From: Ardenticatenaceae bacterium
Lineage (GTDB): Bacteria > Chloroflexota > Anaerolineae > Promineifilales > Promineifilaceae
Direction: 5' to 3'
Assembly (NCBI GenBank): GCA_020634235.1
Contig: JACKCB010000006.1
Location: forward strand, 124,001-188,000
DNA length: 64,000 bases
In this document: positions 16,071-24,976 of the stretch, in pieces
Position numbering within the stretch: position 1 is the stretch's first letter
Layout: each line of letters starts with the position of its first letter
Notes under the pieces: model-generated
The model's database searches: none
Told to the model about the DNA's origin: nothing
The model's input: the letters and a program-made list of their open reading frames with translations, nothing else
Translations under genes and position numbers: made by a program

Positions 16071-17345
16071 ATGACAATCTATAAGAATGAACAAACCTGC
16101 CGCGCTTGCGGCTCCAGTGACCTTGAGACCATCCTGGCTTTTGGCCAGACACCGTTGGCCGACCGGCTGCTAAAGGCGGAAGAGCTGGCCAACCCGGAGC
16201 TGATCGCGCCGTTGACGCTGCGCTTTTGCCATGCCTGCGCCCTGGTTCAGATTCAGGAGACGGTGGACCCGGAGATTCTGTTCTACGCCGAGTATCCCTA
16301 CTTCTCTTCCGTCTCGGCTTCGCTGCTGCGGCACTTTGCCGAGAGCGCCGAGTACATCATGGCTACCCGCACACTGGACGAAAACAGCCTGGTGATGGAA
16401 GCGGCCAGCAATGATGGCTACATGCTGCGCAATTTTGTGGCCCGGCAGATTCCTGTCCTGGGGATTGACCCGGCCAAAGCGCCGGCCCAGGCGGCGCAGG
16501 AGAAGGGCATTCCCACGCTGATCACCTTCTTTGGCCAGGAGTTGGCGGCGCAACTACGGCAAGAGGGGCGGGCGGCCGACGTCTTCCTGGCCAACAATGT
16601 GTTGGCCCACGTGCCCGACCTGAACGGCTTTGTAGCCGGGGTGAAGACAATCCTCAAGCCGGATGGGCTGGCCGTGATTGAGGTGCCTTACCTGGTAGAC
16701 CTGGTGGATCATTGCGAGTTTGACACTATTTACCACCAGCACCTGTGCTACTTCTCGGTGACGGCGCTGGACAATCTGTTCCGGCGGCACGGGTTGTATC
16801 TAAACGATGTGAAGCGGGTGGCCATTCATGGCGGCTCGCTGCGCCTGTTTGTGTCGCCGCAAGAGGCGGTGCAGCCGGCGGTGACCGGGCTGCTGGCGGA
16901 TGAAGCGGCGCGCCTGGTGGACCGCATGGATTATTACCGGGATTTTGCCGGCCGGGTGCAGCAGGTGAAGGAGACGCTGCTGGCGCTGTTGCAAGGGCTG
17001 AAGGGGCAAGGGCAGCGGATTGCCGCCTACGGGGCGGCGGCCAAGGCGACGACGCTGCTGGCCTACTGCCAGATCGACCACACGCTGGTGGATTACGTGG
17101 TGGACCTGAACCCGTATAAGCATGGGCGTTTTATGGGCGGCAACCACCTGGCGATTTATCCGCCGGCGAAGTTGGTGGAGGACCGGCCGGATTATGTGCT
17201 GGTGCTGGCCTGGAATTTTGCGCGCGAGATTATGCGGCAGCAGGAGGCTTACCGGCAGTTGGGCGGGCGCTTCATTGTGCCCATTCCGGAGCCGGAAGTG
17301 GTGGCGGCGGATGCTACGCTGCGCCATGCCGGCGTGGCGGTGTGA
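16071..17345 (+). CDS. Sugar C-methyltransferase (class I, zinc-binding N-terminus)
   Basis: A 424-residue SAM-dependent methyltransferase of the TylC3/NovU type. Residues 9-60 contain a four-cysteine zinc module (CRACGSS and later CHAC). A class I SAM fold follows (about 95-200, VMEAASNDGYMLRNFVARQ and VLGIDPAKA), then the family's C-terminal domain (about 270-420) with GQRIAAYGAAAKATTLL. These enzymes methylate a ring carbon of a 4-keto-nucleotide sugar, usually C3. Its place after the nucleotidyltransferase and SDR genes supports a branched-chain deoxysugar pathway. The next gene is convergent only 38 bases away. Confidence 0.85.
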   Translation: MTIYKNEQTCRACGSSDLETILAFGQTPLADRLLKAEELANPELIAPLTLRFCHACALVQIQETVDPEILFYAEYPYFSSVSASLLRHFAESAEYIMATRTLDENSLVMEAASNDGYMLRNFVARQIPVLGIDPAKAPAQAAQEKGIPTLITFFGQELAAQLRQEGRAADVFLANNVLAHVPDLNGFVAGVKTILKPDGLAVIEVPYLVDLVDHCEFDTIYHQHLCYFSVTALDNLFRRHGLYLNDVKRVAIHGGSLRLFVSPQEAVQPAVTGLLADEAARLVDRMDYYRDFAGRVQQVKETLLALLQGLKGQGQRIAAYGAAAKATTLLAYCQIDHTLVDYVVDLNPYKHGRFMGGNHLAIYPPAKLVEDRPDYVLVLAWNFAREIMRQQEAYRQLGGRFIVPIPEPEVVAADATLRHAGVAV

Positions 17346-17383
17346 GTTACGCCAGCGCCTGACGTTTTCTTCTAACTCTGGCC

Positions 17384-18595
17384 CTAGAAATACTCGTGCA
17401 GGTAGGGCAACCCGGCCGGGAACATCTGGCGCAGCGTGGTTTGCAGGGTGGGGCTGGGGCTGCCCCACCCGCGCAGGGCGAAGTCGGCCGGGTCGTGGGT
17501 GCCGTAGATAAGGGCGGACAAGCCTTGGATGGTGAGGTCGGTGTCGGCGGTGGCCCCGGCCGGGGCGCTTTGCACCACCAGCCGCCCTTCCACCGCGCTA
17601 AACTGCCACACCCCCTCATTCCACGGACAAATTGGGTCGCTGATGTGGGCGCTGAACTGCCCCGGCCGGGCAGCCAGGCCGCCAATTTTGGCCACGTCTA
17701 GCACCCGCCCCATGGGCGCACGGACCATCGTCTCGCTGCGCGGGGCCAGGTCGGCCAGCCAGCTTTCCGGGCGCTCGGCCGGGGAAAGCCACATCTCCAC
17801 CTGGTTGGCCTGGTCGATGTGCCGGGCGATCCATTCTAGCAGCAGGTAGCGCCCGGCCGGGGTGTGGTAGTAGAAACGGGGAATGCGCATCAGGAATTCG
17901 GTAGGAGCCTCACCCTGCAAATTGTACAGCATCAGCCCCACCGGCTGGCCATCTACCCAGGCCACCGCCTGCCAACTGGGCCGGCGCTGGACGGCGACCG
18001 CGTTCAGGTGGTCGAAGCGGGCCAGGCCGTGGACGTGGGGTTGGAACTGGCGCATGTAGGCGGCGTATTGCTCCAGGTCTGTATCGGTCGTGGTGAGGGT
18101 GACTTTGCCGGGCAGGGACCATTGCAGCAGGGGGGCCAACCCGGCCGGGTTGAAGAACACCTTCTGCGGCAGCGGAAAGGTGACGTAGCCCAACCGCTGG
18201 TAAAAAGATTCGCGGAACGGGTAGAGGGTGCTAAACACATACCCTCGCTCGCGTTGGGTGGCCAGCAGGCGGGTTAACACCTGGCGTGAATAGCCGCAGC
18301 GGCGCGCCGCGGGTAGGGTCGCCACGCCCCAGATGCCGGCCATGGGGAAGATGTGGCCGCGCACCTGCTGGGTCATGTTGGCGCTGGCGGCGATGGCAAC
18401 TCCTGTTCCGGCCGCGCCGGCTTCTTCGGCCACAAACAGGGCCACGTAGCTGGTTCCCTGGCGGGCGCGGGCATTTTCCGCCCACGGTTCCTTGTCCAAG
18501 AGCGGCGGCGAGCTGTTGAAGGCGTAGGTGCCCAGCCGGTGCAAGATGTCCAGCATCTCCTGGCCTTCTACTTCGCGGATGGTCGTCTGGTTCAT
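17384..18595 (-). CDS. Eis-like GNAT acetyltransferase with SCP2-type C-terminal domain
   Basis: A 403-residue protein matching the Eis ('enhanced intracellular survival') architecture: an N-terminal GNAT domain (about 1-150, with acetyl-CoA-binding VATLPAARRCGYSRQVLTR), a second GNAT-like domain (about 160-285) and a C-terminal sterol-carrier-like domain (about 295-403). The C-terminal residue is part of LHEYF, whose terminal carboxylate acts in catalysis in studied Eis enzymes. Eis proteins acetylate lysines or amines on proteins and aminoglycosides. It follows NAD synthetase with a 16-base gap and is probably in the same transcript. Confidence 0.8.
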   Translation of the reverse strand: MNQTTIREVEGQEMLDILHRLGTYAFNSSPPLLDKEPWAENARARQGTSYVALFVAEEAGAAGTGVAIAASANMTQQVRGHIFPMAGIWGVATLPAARRCGYSRQVLTRLLATQRERGYVFSTLYPFRESFYQRLGYVTFPLPQKVFFNPAGLAPLLQWSLPGKVTLTTTDTDLEQYAAYMRQFQPHVHGLARFDHLNAVAVQRRPSWQAVAWVDGQPVGLMLYNLQGEAPTEFLMRIPRFYYHTPAGRYLLLEWIARHIDQANQVEMWLSPAERPESWLADLAPRSETMVRAPMGRVLDVAKIGGLAARPGQFSAHISDPICPWNEGVWQFSAVEGRLVVQSAPAGATADTDLTIQGLSALIYGTHDPADFALRGWGSPSPTLQTTLRQMFPAGLPYLHEYF

Positions 18596-18611
18596 AGGGT
18601 TCTCCTGTTGC

Positions 18612-20642
18612 TCATGCCTCTTGCGCTAGCTGCTGCTGCAAGGCGGCCACTTCGGCCAGCCAGGGCGCGCTGCTGGCGTCGCTGGGCATGCGCCAGTCGC
18701 CGCGCGGCGAGAGGGCGACCGACCCCACCTTGGGGCCGTCGGGCATGGCCGAGCGTTTGAACTGCTGGCTGAAGAAGCGTTGGTAAAAGATGGCTAACCA
18801 GTGCAGTATCCCGGCCGGGGTGTACTCCCCGGCAAACGCTTGCTGCGCCAGGGCAAAGATTTTGCGCGGCGCAAACTGGAAGCGCACCACGTAATACAGA
18901 AAGAAGTCGTGCAGCTCATAGGGGCCGATGCTCTCTTCGGTCTTTTGGGCCAACACGCCATCGCTGGCCAGGGGCAGCAGTTCGGGCGAGATGGGGGTGG
19001 CACAAATGTCCTGCAGGATGCGCGTCGTCTCGCCGCTGAAGGCAGCCTCGGCGGCCCAGGCCACCAGGTAGCGCACCAGCGTCTTGGGCACGCCGGCGTT
19101 CACGTGGTACATCGACATCTGGTCGGCGTTGTAGGTGCACCAGCCCAGCGCCAGCTCCGACAGATCGCCGGTGCCCACGTTGAAGCCGCCTACCTGGTTG
19201 GCCACGTCCATCAGGATTTGGGTGCGTTCGCGGGCCTGGGCATTTTCATAGGTCACATCATGGACATTTTCGTCGTGGCCAATGTCCTGAAAATGCTGGC
19301 GCACGGCGGCGGTGATGGGAATGGTGCGCAAGCTGATGCCCAGTTCGTGGGCCAGGCGGGTGGCGTTGTCCTGGGTGCGGGCGGTGGTGCCAAAGCCGGG
19401 CATGGTGATAGCCAGGATGTCGGCGCGGGGCAGCCCCAGGCGGTCGTAGGCGTGGACGATGACCAGCAGGGCCAGGGTGGAATCTAGCCCGCCGGAGAGG
19501 CCCAGGGTGACTTTGCCCCGGCCGGTGTGCCTTAGCCGCCGGGCCAGGGCGGTGGCCTGGATGTTGAAGATTTCGCGGCAATGTTCGGCGCGCCGTGTGG
19601 GGTCGCTGGGGACGAAGGGGGTGCGGCTGAGCTGCGGCCGGAGGAGGGGGGTGGGCTGGCTGGCGCGGGTCTCGCCGGGTAGGGTGAAGGGGATGGTGCG
19701 GTGGGCGCGCCCCGGCCGGGACGCGGCGAAGGTGCTGTTGCGCAGTCGTTCATGAACTAGCCGCTGCACATCCACATCGCTGACGATGATTTGCGTGTCA
19801 AAGCGAAAGCGCTCCGTCTCGGCCAGGATTTCGCCATTTTCCACAATCAGGCCGTGGCCGGCCCACACCAGGTCGGTGGTCGATTCGTTGGGGCCGGAGC
19901 CGGCGTAGAGATAAGCGGCCAGGCAGCGGGCCGACTGCTGCCGCACCAGGTCGCGCCGGTAGCCCACTTTGCCCAGCAGCTCGTTGCTGGCCGAGGGGTT
20001 GAGCAGCAGCGTGGCTCCGGCCAGGGCCAGATCGCCGCTGGGCGGGTTCACGGCCCACAAATCTTCGCAAATCTCAATGCCCACCACGGCGTCGGGCAGG
20101 TTTTGCGCGGCGAAGAGCAGGTCGGCCCCAAAGGGGATTGGGCGGCCGTGGATGGTGACGGTGTCTGGCCCGGCGTTTGATGCCGGCGCGGCGTTAGACG
20201 CCGGCGCGGCGTTAGACGCCGGCGTGAACCAGCGCGCTTCGTAGAATTCGTTGGTGGTGGGCAGGTAGCTTTTGGGCACCAGCCCCAGCAGTTGGCCGCC
20301 GGCCAGGAAGGCGGCGCAGTTGTACAACCGGCCGCCCACGACCAGGGGCAGGCCCACCACGGCGGCGATGTCGTGCGCGGCGGTGGCCGCGGCCACTGTG
20401 TCCAGGGCGACCAGCGCCTGTTCGTGCAGGGTGGCCTGGTAGAAGAGGTCGGCGCAGGAGTAGCCGGTGAGGGAGAGTTCGGGGAAGAGGGCCAGGCGGC
20501 AGCCCCGGCCGGCGGCGCTGGCCAGGGCGCTGGCCATGACCTGGCTGTTGAAGGTGGGGTCGGCCAGGCGCAGTTCGGGGATGATGATGGCCAGGCGGAG
20601 GATGCCCATCCCGGCCGGGGTCAGCGAAAGCATCTCATTCAT
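18612..20642 (-). CDS. nadE: Glutamine-dependent NAD(+) synthetase
   Basis: A 676-residue bifunctional enzyme that converts deamido-NAD to NAD with ATP, taking ammonia from glutamine. The N-terminal nitrilase-type glutaminase (about 12-290) has the Glu55 (FPELSLTGY), Lys124 (LVPKSYLP) and Cys192 (GIEICEDLWA) triad. The synthetase half (about 340-676) has the PP-loop LGLSGGLDST. Length matches glutamine-dependent NadE of the two-domain type. Unusual: residues about 141-157 are a PASNA-AP repeat encoded by tandem 18-bp units between the catalytic Lys and Cys. The frame opens with TTG at 20660, but I choose ATG at 20642. HDAC-like and Eis-like genes flank it on the same strand. Confidence 0.92.
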   Translation of the reverse strand: MNEMLSLTPAGMGILRLAIIIPELRLADPTFNSQVMASALASAAGRGCRLALFPELSLTGYSCADLFYQATLHEQALVALDTVAAATAAHDIAAVVGLPLVVGGRLYNCAAFLAGGQLLGLVPKSYLPTTNEFYEARWFTPASNAAPASNAAPASNAGPDTVTIHGRPIPFGADLLFAAQNLPDAVVGIEICEDLWAVNPPSGDLALAGATLLLNPSASNELLGKVGYRRDLVRQQSARCLAAYLYAGSGPNESTTDLVWAGHGLIVENGEILAETERFRFDTQIIVSDVDVQRLVHERLRNSTFAASRPGRAHRTIPFTLPGETRASQPTPLLRPQLSRTPFVPSDPTRRAEHCREIFNIQATALARRLRHTGRGKVTLGLSGGLDSTLALLVIVHAYDRLGLPRADILAITMPGFGTTARTQDNATRLAHELGISLRTIPITAAVRQHFQDIGHDENVHDVTYENAQARERTQILMDVANQVGGFNVGTGDLSELALGWCTYNADQMSMYHVNAGVPKTLVRYLVAWAAEAAFSGETTRILQDICATPISPELLPLASDGVLAQKTEESIGPYELHDFFLYYVVRFQFAPRKIFALAQQAFAGEYTPAGILHWLAIFYQRFFSQQFKRSAMPDGPKVGSVALSPRGDWRMPSDASSAPWLAEVAALQQQLAQEA
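20170..20224 (-). repeat. Tandem 18-bp repeat inside nadE
   Basis: The unit GCCGGCGCGGCGTTAGAC occurs at 20182-20199 and 20200-20217, with a partial unit after and a diverged unit before it. It encodes three PASNA-type hexapeptides in the glutaminase domain. The reading frame is kept. Confidence 0.85.
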
Positions 20643-20672
20643 GGGCGGCCTGCCGTGCAAGAATTTGCTGTG

Positions 20673-21623
20673 TCATGTTGGGGGTGCCTCCTGTGCGTGC
20701 GCCGGCATGGCGGGCTGCGGCGGGCTGTGGCTAAATGCCAGGGCAATCGCCACCGTCTGAAAATGAATGTCCACGGTGTCCTCGACCTCTTTGGCGTAGC
20801 CGCCGGCCATGACCACCACCACCGGCAGCCCGGCCGCGCGGCAGGCGCCAATTACCAGCCGGTCGCGGGCGGCCAGACCGGCTTTGCTGAGGGCCAGCCG
20901 CCCCAGCGTATCCCCGACAAATGGGTCGGCGCCGGCCAGGTAGATGGCCAGGTCGGCCCCGGCCGGGGTTAGCGCCTGCCGCACCCCCTCCGCCAGGGCG
21001 GCCAGGTAAGCGTCGTCACCCGTGCCATCCTCAAGGGCAATGTCCAGGTCGCCCGGCTCTTTGTGGAAGGGGAAGTTCCTGGCCCCGTGAATGGAAAAGG
21101 TGAAGATGGTGGGGTCGGCGCGCAAGATGGCGGCGGTGCCGTTGCCCTGGTGCACATCACAATCCAGGATGACCACCCGCCGGGCCAGGCCCTCGGCCTG
21201 CATCACGCGGGCCGCCACGGCGCTGTCGTTGAAGACACAGAAGCCCTGGCCCCAGTCGGGACCGGCGTGGTGGGTGCCCCCGGCCAGGTTTACGGCCAGC
21301 CCTTCGGTCAGGGCAAAGCGGCTGGCGGCGATGGTGCTGCCTACCGAGCGGCGGGAGCGTTCGACCATTTGCGGCGACCAGGGGAAGCCGATGCGGCGGA
21401 TCTCTTGCCGGGTTAGCTGGCCATTCTTAACGCGCTCGACGTAGGCGGCGCTGTGGGCCAGCCGCAGTTGGGCATCGGTGGCGGCGGGGGGGACGCGCAG
21501 GTCGCCGGGGGGCACCAGCCGGGCCGCCACAATGCGCTGGCGCAGCCGCGCATACTTGCTCATGGGAAAGCGGTGGTTGTCGGGCAGGGGCAGGACGAAC
21601 TGGTCGTGGTAGAAGATTTTCAT
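20673..21623 (-). CDS. Histone deacetylase-fold deacetylase (HDAC11/class IV-like)
   Basis: A 316-residue zinc amidohydrolase of the arginase/deacetylase fold. The His pair GGTHHAG (His118, His119), the metal motif ILDCDVHQGNG (Asp156, His158) and the later LAGADPFVGD Asp complete the active site; the opening MKIFYHDQFVLPLPDNHRFP is typical of the short bacterial class near HDAC11. Substrates in bacteria include acetylpolyamines, acetoin-related compounds or acylated lysines. Because nadE begins 30 bases downstream and an Eis-like acetyltransferase follows, the three may form one operon. A TATAAT on the minus strand sits about ten bases before the ATG but lacks a good -35 box. Confidence 0.85.
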   Translation of the reverse strand: MKIFYHDQFVLPLPDNHRFPMSKYARLRQRIVAARLVPPGDLRVPPAATDAQLRLAHSAAYVERVKNGQLTRQEIRRIGFPWSPQMVERSRRSVGSTIAASRFALTEGLAVNLAGGTHHAGPDWGQGFCVFNDSAVAARVMQAEGLARRVVILDCDVHQGNGTAAILRADPTIFTFSIHGARNFPFHKEPGDLDIALEDGTGDDAYLAALAEGVRQALTPAGADLAIYLAGADPFVGDTLGRLALSKAGLAARDRLVIGACRAAGLPVVVVMAGGYAKEVEDTVDIHFQTVAIALAFSHSPPQPAMPAHAQEAPPT

Positions 21624-21743
21624 AGGCGGTGATATTATAAGCGCCTGTTAGTTGGACAGCTAGTCAGCGGGTTAGCGGGTCAGCCAATCAGCTTGTTGGT
21701 TGGCGGCTGGTAACCTACAGTCTGTAAATTGGAGAAATTACTT

Positions 21744-22700
21744 ATGGCCAAAACGAAGCGTGTTGTTGTGACAGGGGGATCGGGTTTCTTGGGCCGGGCG
21801 TTGGTGGCCCGGCTGGCAGCCACGGATTGGTGTGGCGAGGTGTTTGTGCCGCGCAGTGCGGAGTATGATTTGCGGGAGATGGCGGCGGTGCAGCAGATGT
21901 ATGCGGACGCCCGGCCGGATGTGGTGATTCACGCGGCCGGGGTGGTGGGCGGCATTGGCGCTAACCGGGAGAATCCGGCCACGTTCTTCTATGAAAACCT
22001 GATGATGGGCGTGCAGACGATGCACCAGGGGTATTTGCATGGCGTGGAGAAGTTCGTGACCATCGGCACCATCTGCTCTTATCCCAAGTTTACGCCGGTG
22101 CCCTTCCGCGAGGAGGAGTTGTGGAACGGTTACCCGGAGGAGACGAACGCGCCCTATGGCCTGGCCAAGAAGATGCTGCTGGTGCAGAGCCAGACTTACC
22201 GCGAGCAGTATGGCTTTAATGCGATTTACCTGCTGCCGGTCAATTTGTACGGGCCGGAAGATAATTTTGACCTGCAAACGAGCCACGTGATCCCGGCGCT
22301 GATTCGCAAGTTTATTGAGGCTAATGAGCGGGCGGCGGCAACTGGCGAGACGGCAAAGGTGGTCTTGTGGGGGGATGGCAGCCCCACGCGGGAGTTTTTG
22401 TATGTGGATGATTGTGCCGCGGGGATTGTGGCGGCGGCGGAGCGCTTCAATGGGCCGGAACCGGTGAATTTGGGCGCGGGCTTTGAGATTTCTATCCGTG
22501 ATTTGGCGACGATGCTGGCCCGGTTGTGTGATTTTACGGGTGAGATTGTGTGGGATAGCAGCAAGCCGAATGGCCAGCCGCGGCGCAGCCTGGACACCGG
22601 CCGGGCGCAGGCGCTGTTTGGTTGGCGGGCGGGCACGCCGTGGGAAGAGGGGCTGAAGCGGACCATCGCCTGGTACCGGGCGAACCGCGGCGCAGGGTAG
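21744..22700 (+). CDS. GDP-L-fucose synthase-like epimerase/reductase
   Basis: A 318-residue extended SDR closely patterned on GDP-fucose synthase (Fcl/WcaG): TGGSGFLGRALVARL NADP loop, HAAGVVGGIGANRENP, the catalytic GTICSYP serine region, YGLAKK Tyr/Lys pair, and the specific LLPVNLYGPEDNFD and WGDGSPTREFLYVDD segments. The enzyme performs 3,5-epimerisation and 4-reduction of GDP-4-keto-6-deoxymannose. GDP-mannose 4,6-dehydratase, which would supply the substrate, is not in the window. A TTG at 21729 also opens the frame; I prefer ATG 21744 with GGAG nine bases ahead. The next gene starts six bases after its stop. Confidence 0.85.
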   Translation: MAKTKRVVVTGGSGFLGRALVARLAATDWCGEVFVPRSAEYDLREMAAVQQMYADARPDVVIHAAGVVGGIGANRENPATFFYENLMMGVQTMHQGYLHGVEKFVTIGTICSYPKFTPVPFREEELWNGYPEETNAPYGLAKKMLLVQSQTYREQYGFNAIYLLPVNLYGPEDNFDLQTSHVIPALIRKFIEANERAAATGETAKVVLWGDGSPTREFLYVDDCAAGIVAAAERFNGPEPVNLGAGFEISIRDLATMLARLCDFTGEIVWDSSKPNGQPRRSLDTGRAQALFGWRAGTPWEEGLKRTIAWYRANRGAG

Positions 22701-22706
22701 GCCCGC

Positions 22707-24785
22707 ATGCGTGCAGGGCAGCAGGTGGCGGTTCCGGCGACGGACCGGCCGGCTTTGCCGGGCTGGGCGGTGTGGGCTGGGCCGCTGCTGGTGGTGTTGG
22801 TGGGGCCGCTGGCGCTCTTCCCGCAGTTCTTTCCCCGGCCGGGGGTCATCCTGGCCCTGCTGCTGTTGCTGCTGCCGTTTGGCCTGCGCTGGGCGGCCAC
22901 GCGCCGCCTGAGCGTGCCCACGCCGCTGACCCCCTTTTTGCTGCTGCTGCTGCTGGCCTTGCCCCTGGCGTTGTGGGTGACGCCGCTCTTTTGGGAAGCG
23001 GCGTGGCCCAAACTAACGGGCTTGCTGTGGGCGGTAGCGGTCTATTTTGAGGTGGTGAATTGGGCGGCGGCCCGGCCGGGGGCGACCCGGCCGGTGGCTG
23101 TGCTGACCCTGTTGTACCTGGCCCTGGGGGTGGCTTTTGGCGGGGTGGGGCTGCTGGGGCTGAGCAGCAGCGATAAGCTGCCCTTGCTGGGGGCGGTGGC
23201 CACGCGGCTGCCTAACCTGTTGGGCGGCCTGGCGGGTGAGGGGTTCCATGCCAACCAGGTGGCGGGCACGCTGCTGCTCTTTGCGCCCCTGGCCGTGGCG
23301 TTGACGCTGGGGCTGCTGTTTTTCCCCCGGCCGGGTTCGGATGGGGCGCGCTGGCACCCGGCCGGGCGCTGGCCGGCACGGCGCGGGCTTTTGCTGGGGC
23401 TGCTGGGGCTGGTGGCGCTCTTCTTGTTGGGCACGCTGCTGCTGACTCAGTCCCGCGGCGGGCTGCTGGGGCTGGCCCTGGCCCTGGGGGTGCTGCTGCT
23501 GCTCATGGGGCGGCGCGGCTGGCTGCTGTTGGGCGTGGGCCTGGCGCTGGGGGTGGTGGGGCTGCTGCTGGTTGGTCCCGGCCGGGTGGCCGACAGCCTG
23601 CTTTACGCCAACAACAGTTCGCTGCTTTATGGCCCGCTGGGGCTGCGGCTGCAAATCTGGCAGCGCGGCTGGCAGGCGCTGGCCGATTTTCCCTTTACCG
23701 GGGTGGGGTTGGGTAGTTTTCGTTACCTGCTGGCCGAGTTTTACCCGCTGCCTGATCTGAAGGGGGCGGGGGTGAATGTGGTGGACCTGGCCCACGCCCA
23801 CAACCTCTTTTTGCAGACGGCGCTGGATTTGGGCTGGTTAGGTCTGGCTGCCTTTGCGCTGCTGTGGGGGGTGGCGGTGGCCTGTTTGGGGCAGTTAGGG
23901 CGGCGTGTGGCGGCCTGGGACCGCTATTGGGTGTTGGGGTTGGCCGGTTCGCTGCTGGCTTACTTGCTCTACAGCCTGACAGACGCGGTGGCGTTGGGGT
24001 CCCGGCCGGGGGTGGCTTTCTGGTTTTTGCTGGCCCTGATCATGGCCGCGGCTGGTGAGGCAGCTCCGCCGGCCGGTGTGGCCCAGGTGCAGCGCCGGCA
24101 GCGCTGGCTGGCGGCCGGCGGCGCGCTGGCGTTGGTGCTGGGGCTGCTGGCGATTGCCTGGTGGCAGCGGCCGCCCAGCCTGGCCGTGAATCGGGTGGCA
24201 GTGGCGGCGGCACAAGGGGTGCTGGGTGGCGCTGCGCCGGGGGAGACCCCGGCCGGGCCGTGTGCGGTGAACTGGTATGTGGGGCTGTGGCGGCAGGCGG
24301 CGGGGGATGAACCCGGCCGGGATGCGGCCTGGCAGGCGCTGCTGGCGTGCAGCGATAACTACATTGCCTATATGGCGCTGTTTGCGCCGGAGAATGGTTT
24401 GCTGGCGGCGCAGGCGGTGCAGGCGCAGCCGGGCAGCGCGGCGGCCTATTTCTGGCAGGCCAGCGTGCCGGGCACCCCGCCTGAGGTCGCTGTGGCTGCC
24501 TTGCGTCAGGGGTTGCAACTGGCTCCTGGCGATGGCCTGCGCTGGCTGGCTCTGGGGGATTTGCTGCTGGCGGATGACCCGCTGGCGGCGGTGGAGGCGT
24601 ACCTGATGGCCTGCTTGAATGGCGACCCAGGGGGGAATGGTTGTTGGCGCGCCGGGCAAACGGCCGAGGCATTGGGCGATCCCACGGCGGCGCTGGCCTA
24701 TTACCGGTTGTCGCGGGTGGATAAGGCGCTTGCCCGGGCAGGGCAGTTAGAGGCGAACGGCACGCCGCGGGGTGCGGACAAATAG
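22707..24785 (+). CDS. O-antigen ligase/polymerase (Wzy_C) membrane protein with TPR-like C-terminus
   Basis: A 692-residue protein with about twelve membrane segments (about residues 20-460). The conserved Wzy_C pattern appears in LLTQSRGGLLGLALALG and in the periplasmic loop leading to FTGVGLGSFRYLLAEFYP, plus the following HAHNLFLQTALDLGWLGL, all typical of WaaL/Wzy-type enzymes that join glycan units. Residues about 500-692 are soluble, alanine-rich and helical with TPR-like repeats, a fusion seen in some bacterial ligases. It follows the fucose-synthase-like gene by six bases. Whether it polymerises (Wzy) or ligates (WaaL, PglL-type) cannot be told from sequence. Confidence 0.85.
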   Translation: MRAGQQVAVPATDRPALPGWAVWAGPLLVVLVGPLALFPQFFPRPGVILALLLLLLPFGLRWAATRRLSVPTPLTPFLLLLLLALPLALWVTPLFWEAAWPKLTGLLWAVAVYFEVVNWAAARPGATRPVAVLTLLYLALGVAFGGVGLLGLSSSDKLPLLGAVATRLPNLLGGLAGEGFHANQVAGTLLLFAPLAVALTLGLLFFPRPGSDGARWHPAGRWPARRGLLLGLLGLVALFLLGTLLLTQSRGGLLGLALALGVLLLLMGRRGWLLLGVGLALGVVGLLLVGPGRVADSLLYANNSSLLYGPLGLRLQIWQRGWQALADFPFTGVGLGSFRYLLAEFYPLPDLKGAGVNVVDLAHAHNLFLQTALDLGWLGLAAFALLWGVAVACLGQLGRRVAAWDRYWVLGLAGSLLAYLLYSLTDAVALGSRPGVAFWFLLALIMAAAGEAAPPAGVAQVQRRQRWLAAGGALALVLGLLAIAWWQRPPSLAVNRVAVAAAQGVLGGAAPGETPAGPCAVNWYVGLWRQAAGDEPGRDAAWQALLACSDNYIAYMALFAPENGLLAAQAVQAQPGSAAAYFWQASVPGTPPEVAVAALRQGLQLAPGDGLRWLALGDLLLADDPLAAVEAYLMACLNGDPGGNGCWRAGQTAEALGDPTAALAYYRLSRVDKALARAGQLEANGTPRGADK

Positions 24786-24803
24786 GCCGGCGGCCTGTTT
24801 TCT
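24784..24803 (+). terminator. Possible intrinsic terminator after the ligase gene
   Basis: AGGCC-GGC-GGCCT forms a short GC-rich stem that overlaps the ligase stop and runs into GTTTTCT. A new promoter follows within 30 bases, which makes an end of transcript plausible, but the stem is only five bases long. Confidence 0.4.
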
Positions 24804-24827
24804 GACCCCAGGGTACCGTGTGCCTGT

Positions 24828-24856
24828 TTGCGATAGTTTGTGGCGCTCTATATAAT
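24828..24856 (+). promoter_or_regulatory. Sigma70-type promoter for the lipoprotein gene
   Basis: TTGCGA (24828-24833), a 17-base spacer and a perfect TATAAT (24851-24856) precede the lipoprotein ATG at 24977. The leader of roughly 115 bases contains one CCCGGCCGGG palindrome, one of the few copies outside genes. Confidence 0.7.
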
Positions 24857-24976
24857 GGAACATTGGCTTGTTGGTTTCTTGACCCGGCCGGGGAACAGTC
24901 TTCCTGGTCAAGAAGGTTGTGGATTGTACCCCGGCCCTTAAGGTTGGTTGACGGTCCTGTTGGCGTGCGCGGCTCT

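Noticed and set aside
20182..20217. Direct repeats as a CRISPR array
   Set aside because: The units are 18 bp, directly adjacent and without spacers, and lie in an intact coding frame.
21634..21639. Minus-strand TATAAT just before the deacetylase ATG
   Set aside because: No acceptable -35 hexamer at 16-18 bases and the leader would be only a few bases, so not listed as a promoter.
21640..21720. Repetitive TAGTCAGCGGGTTAGCGGGTC-like stretch before the fucose-synthase gene
   Set aside because: Degenerate, low-complexity and too short to assign; might be a regulatory region but nothing supports a site.
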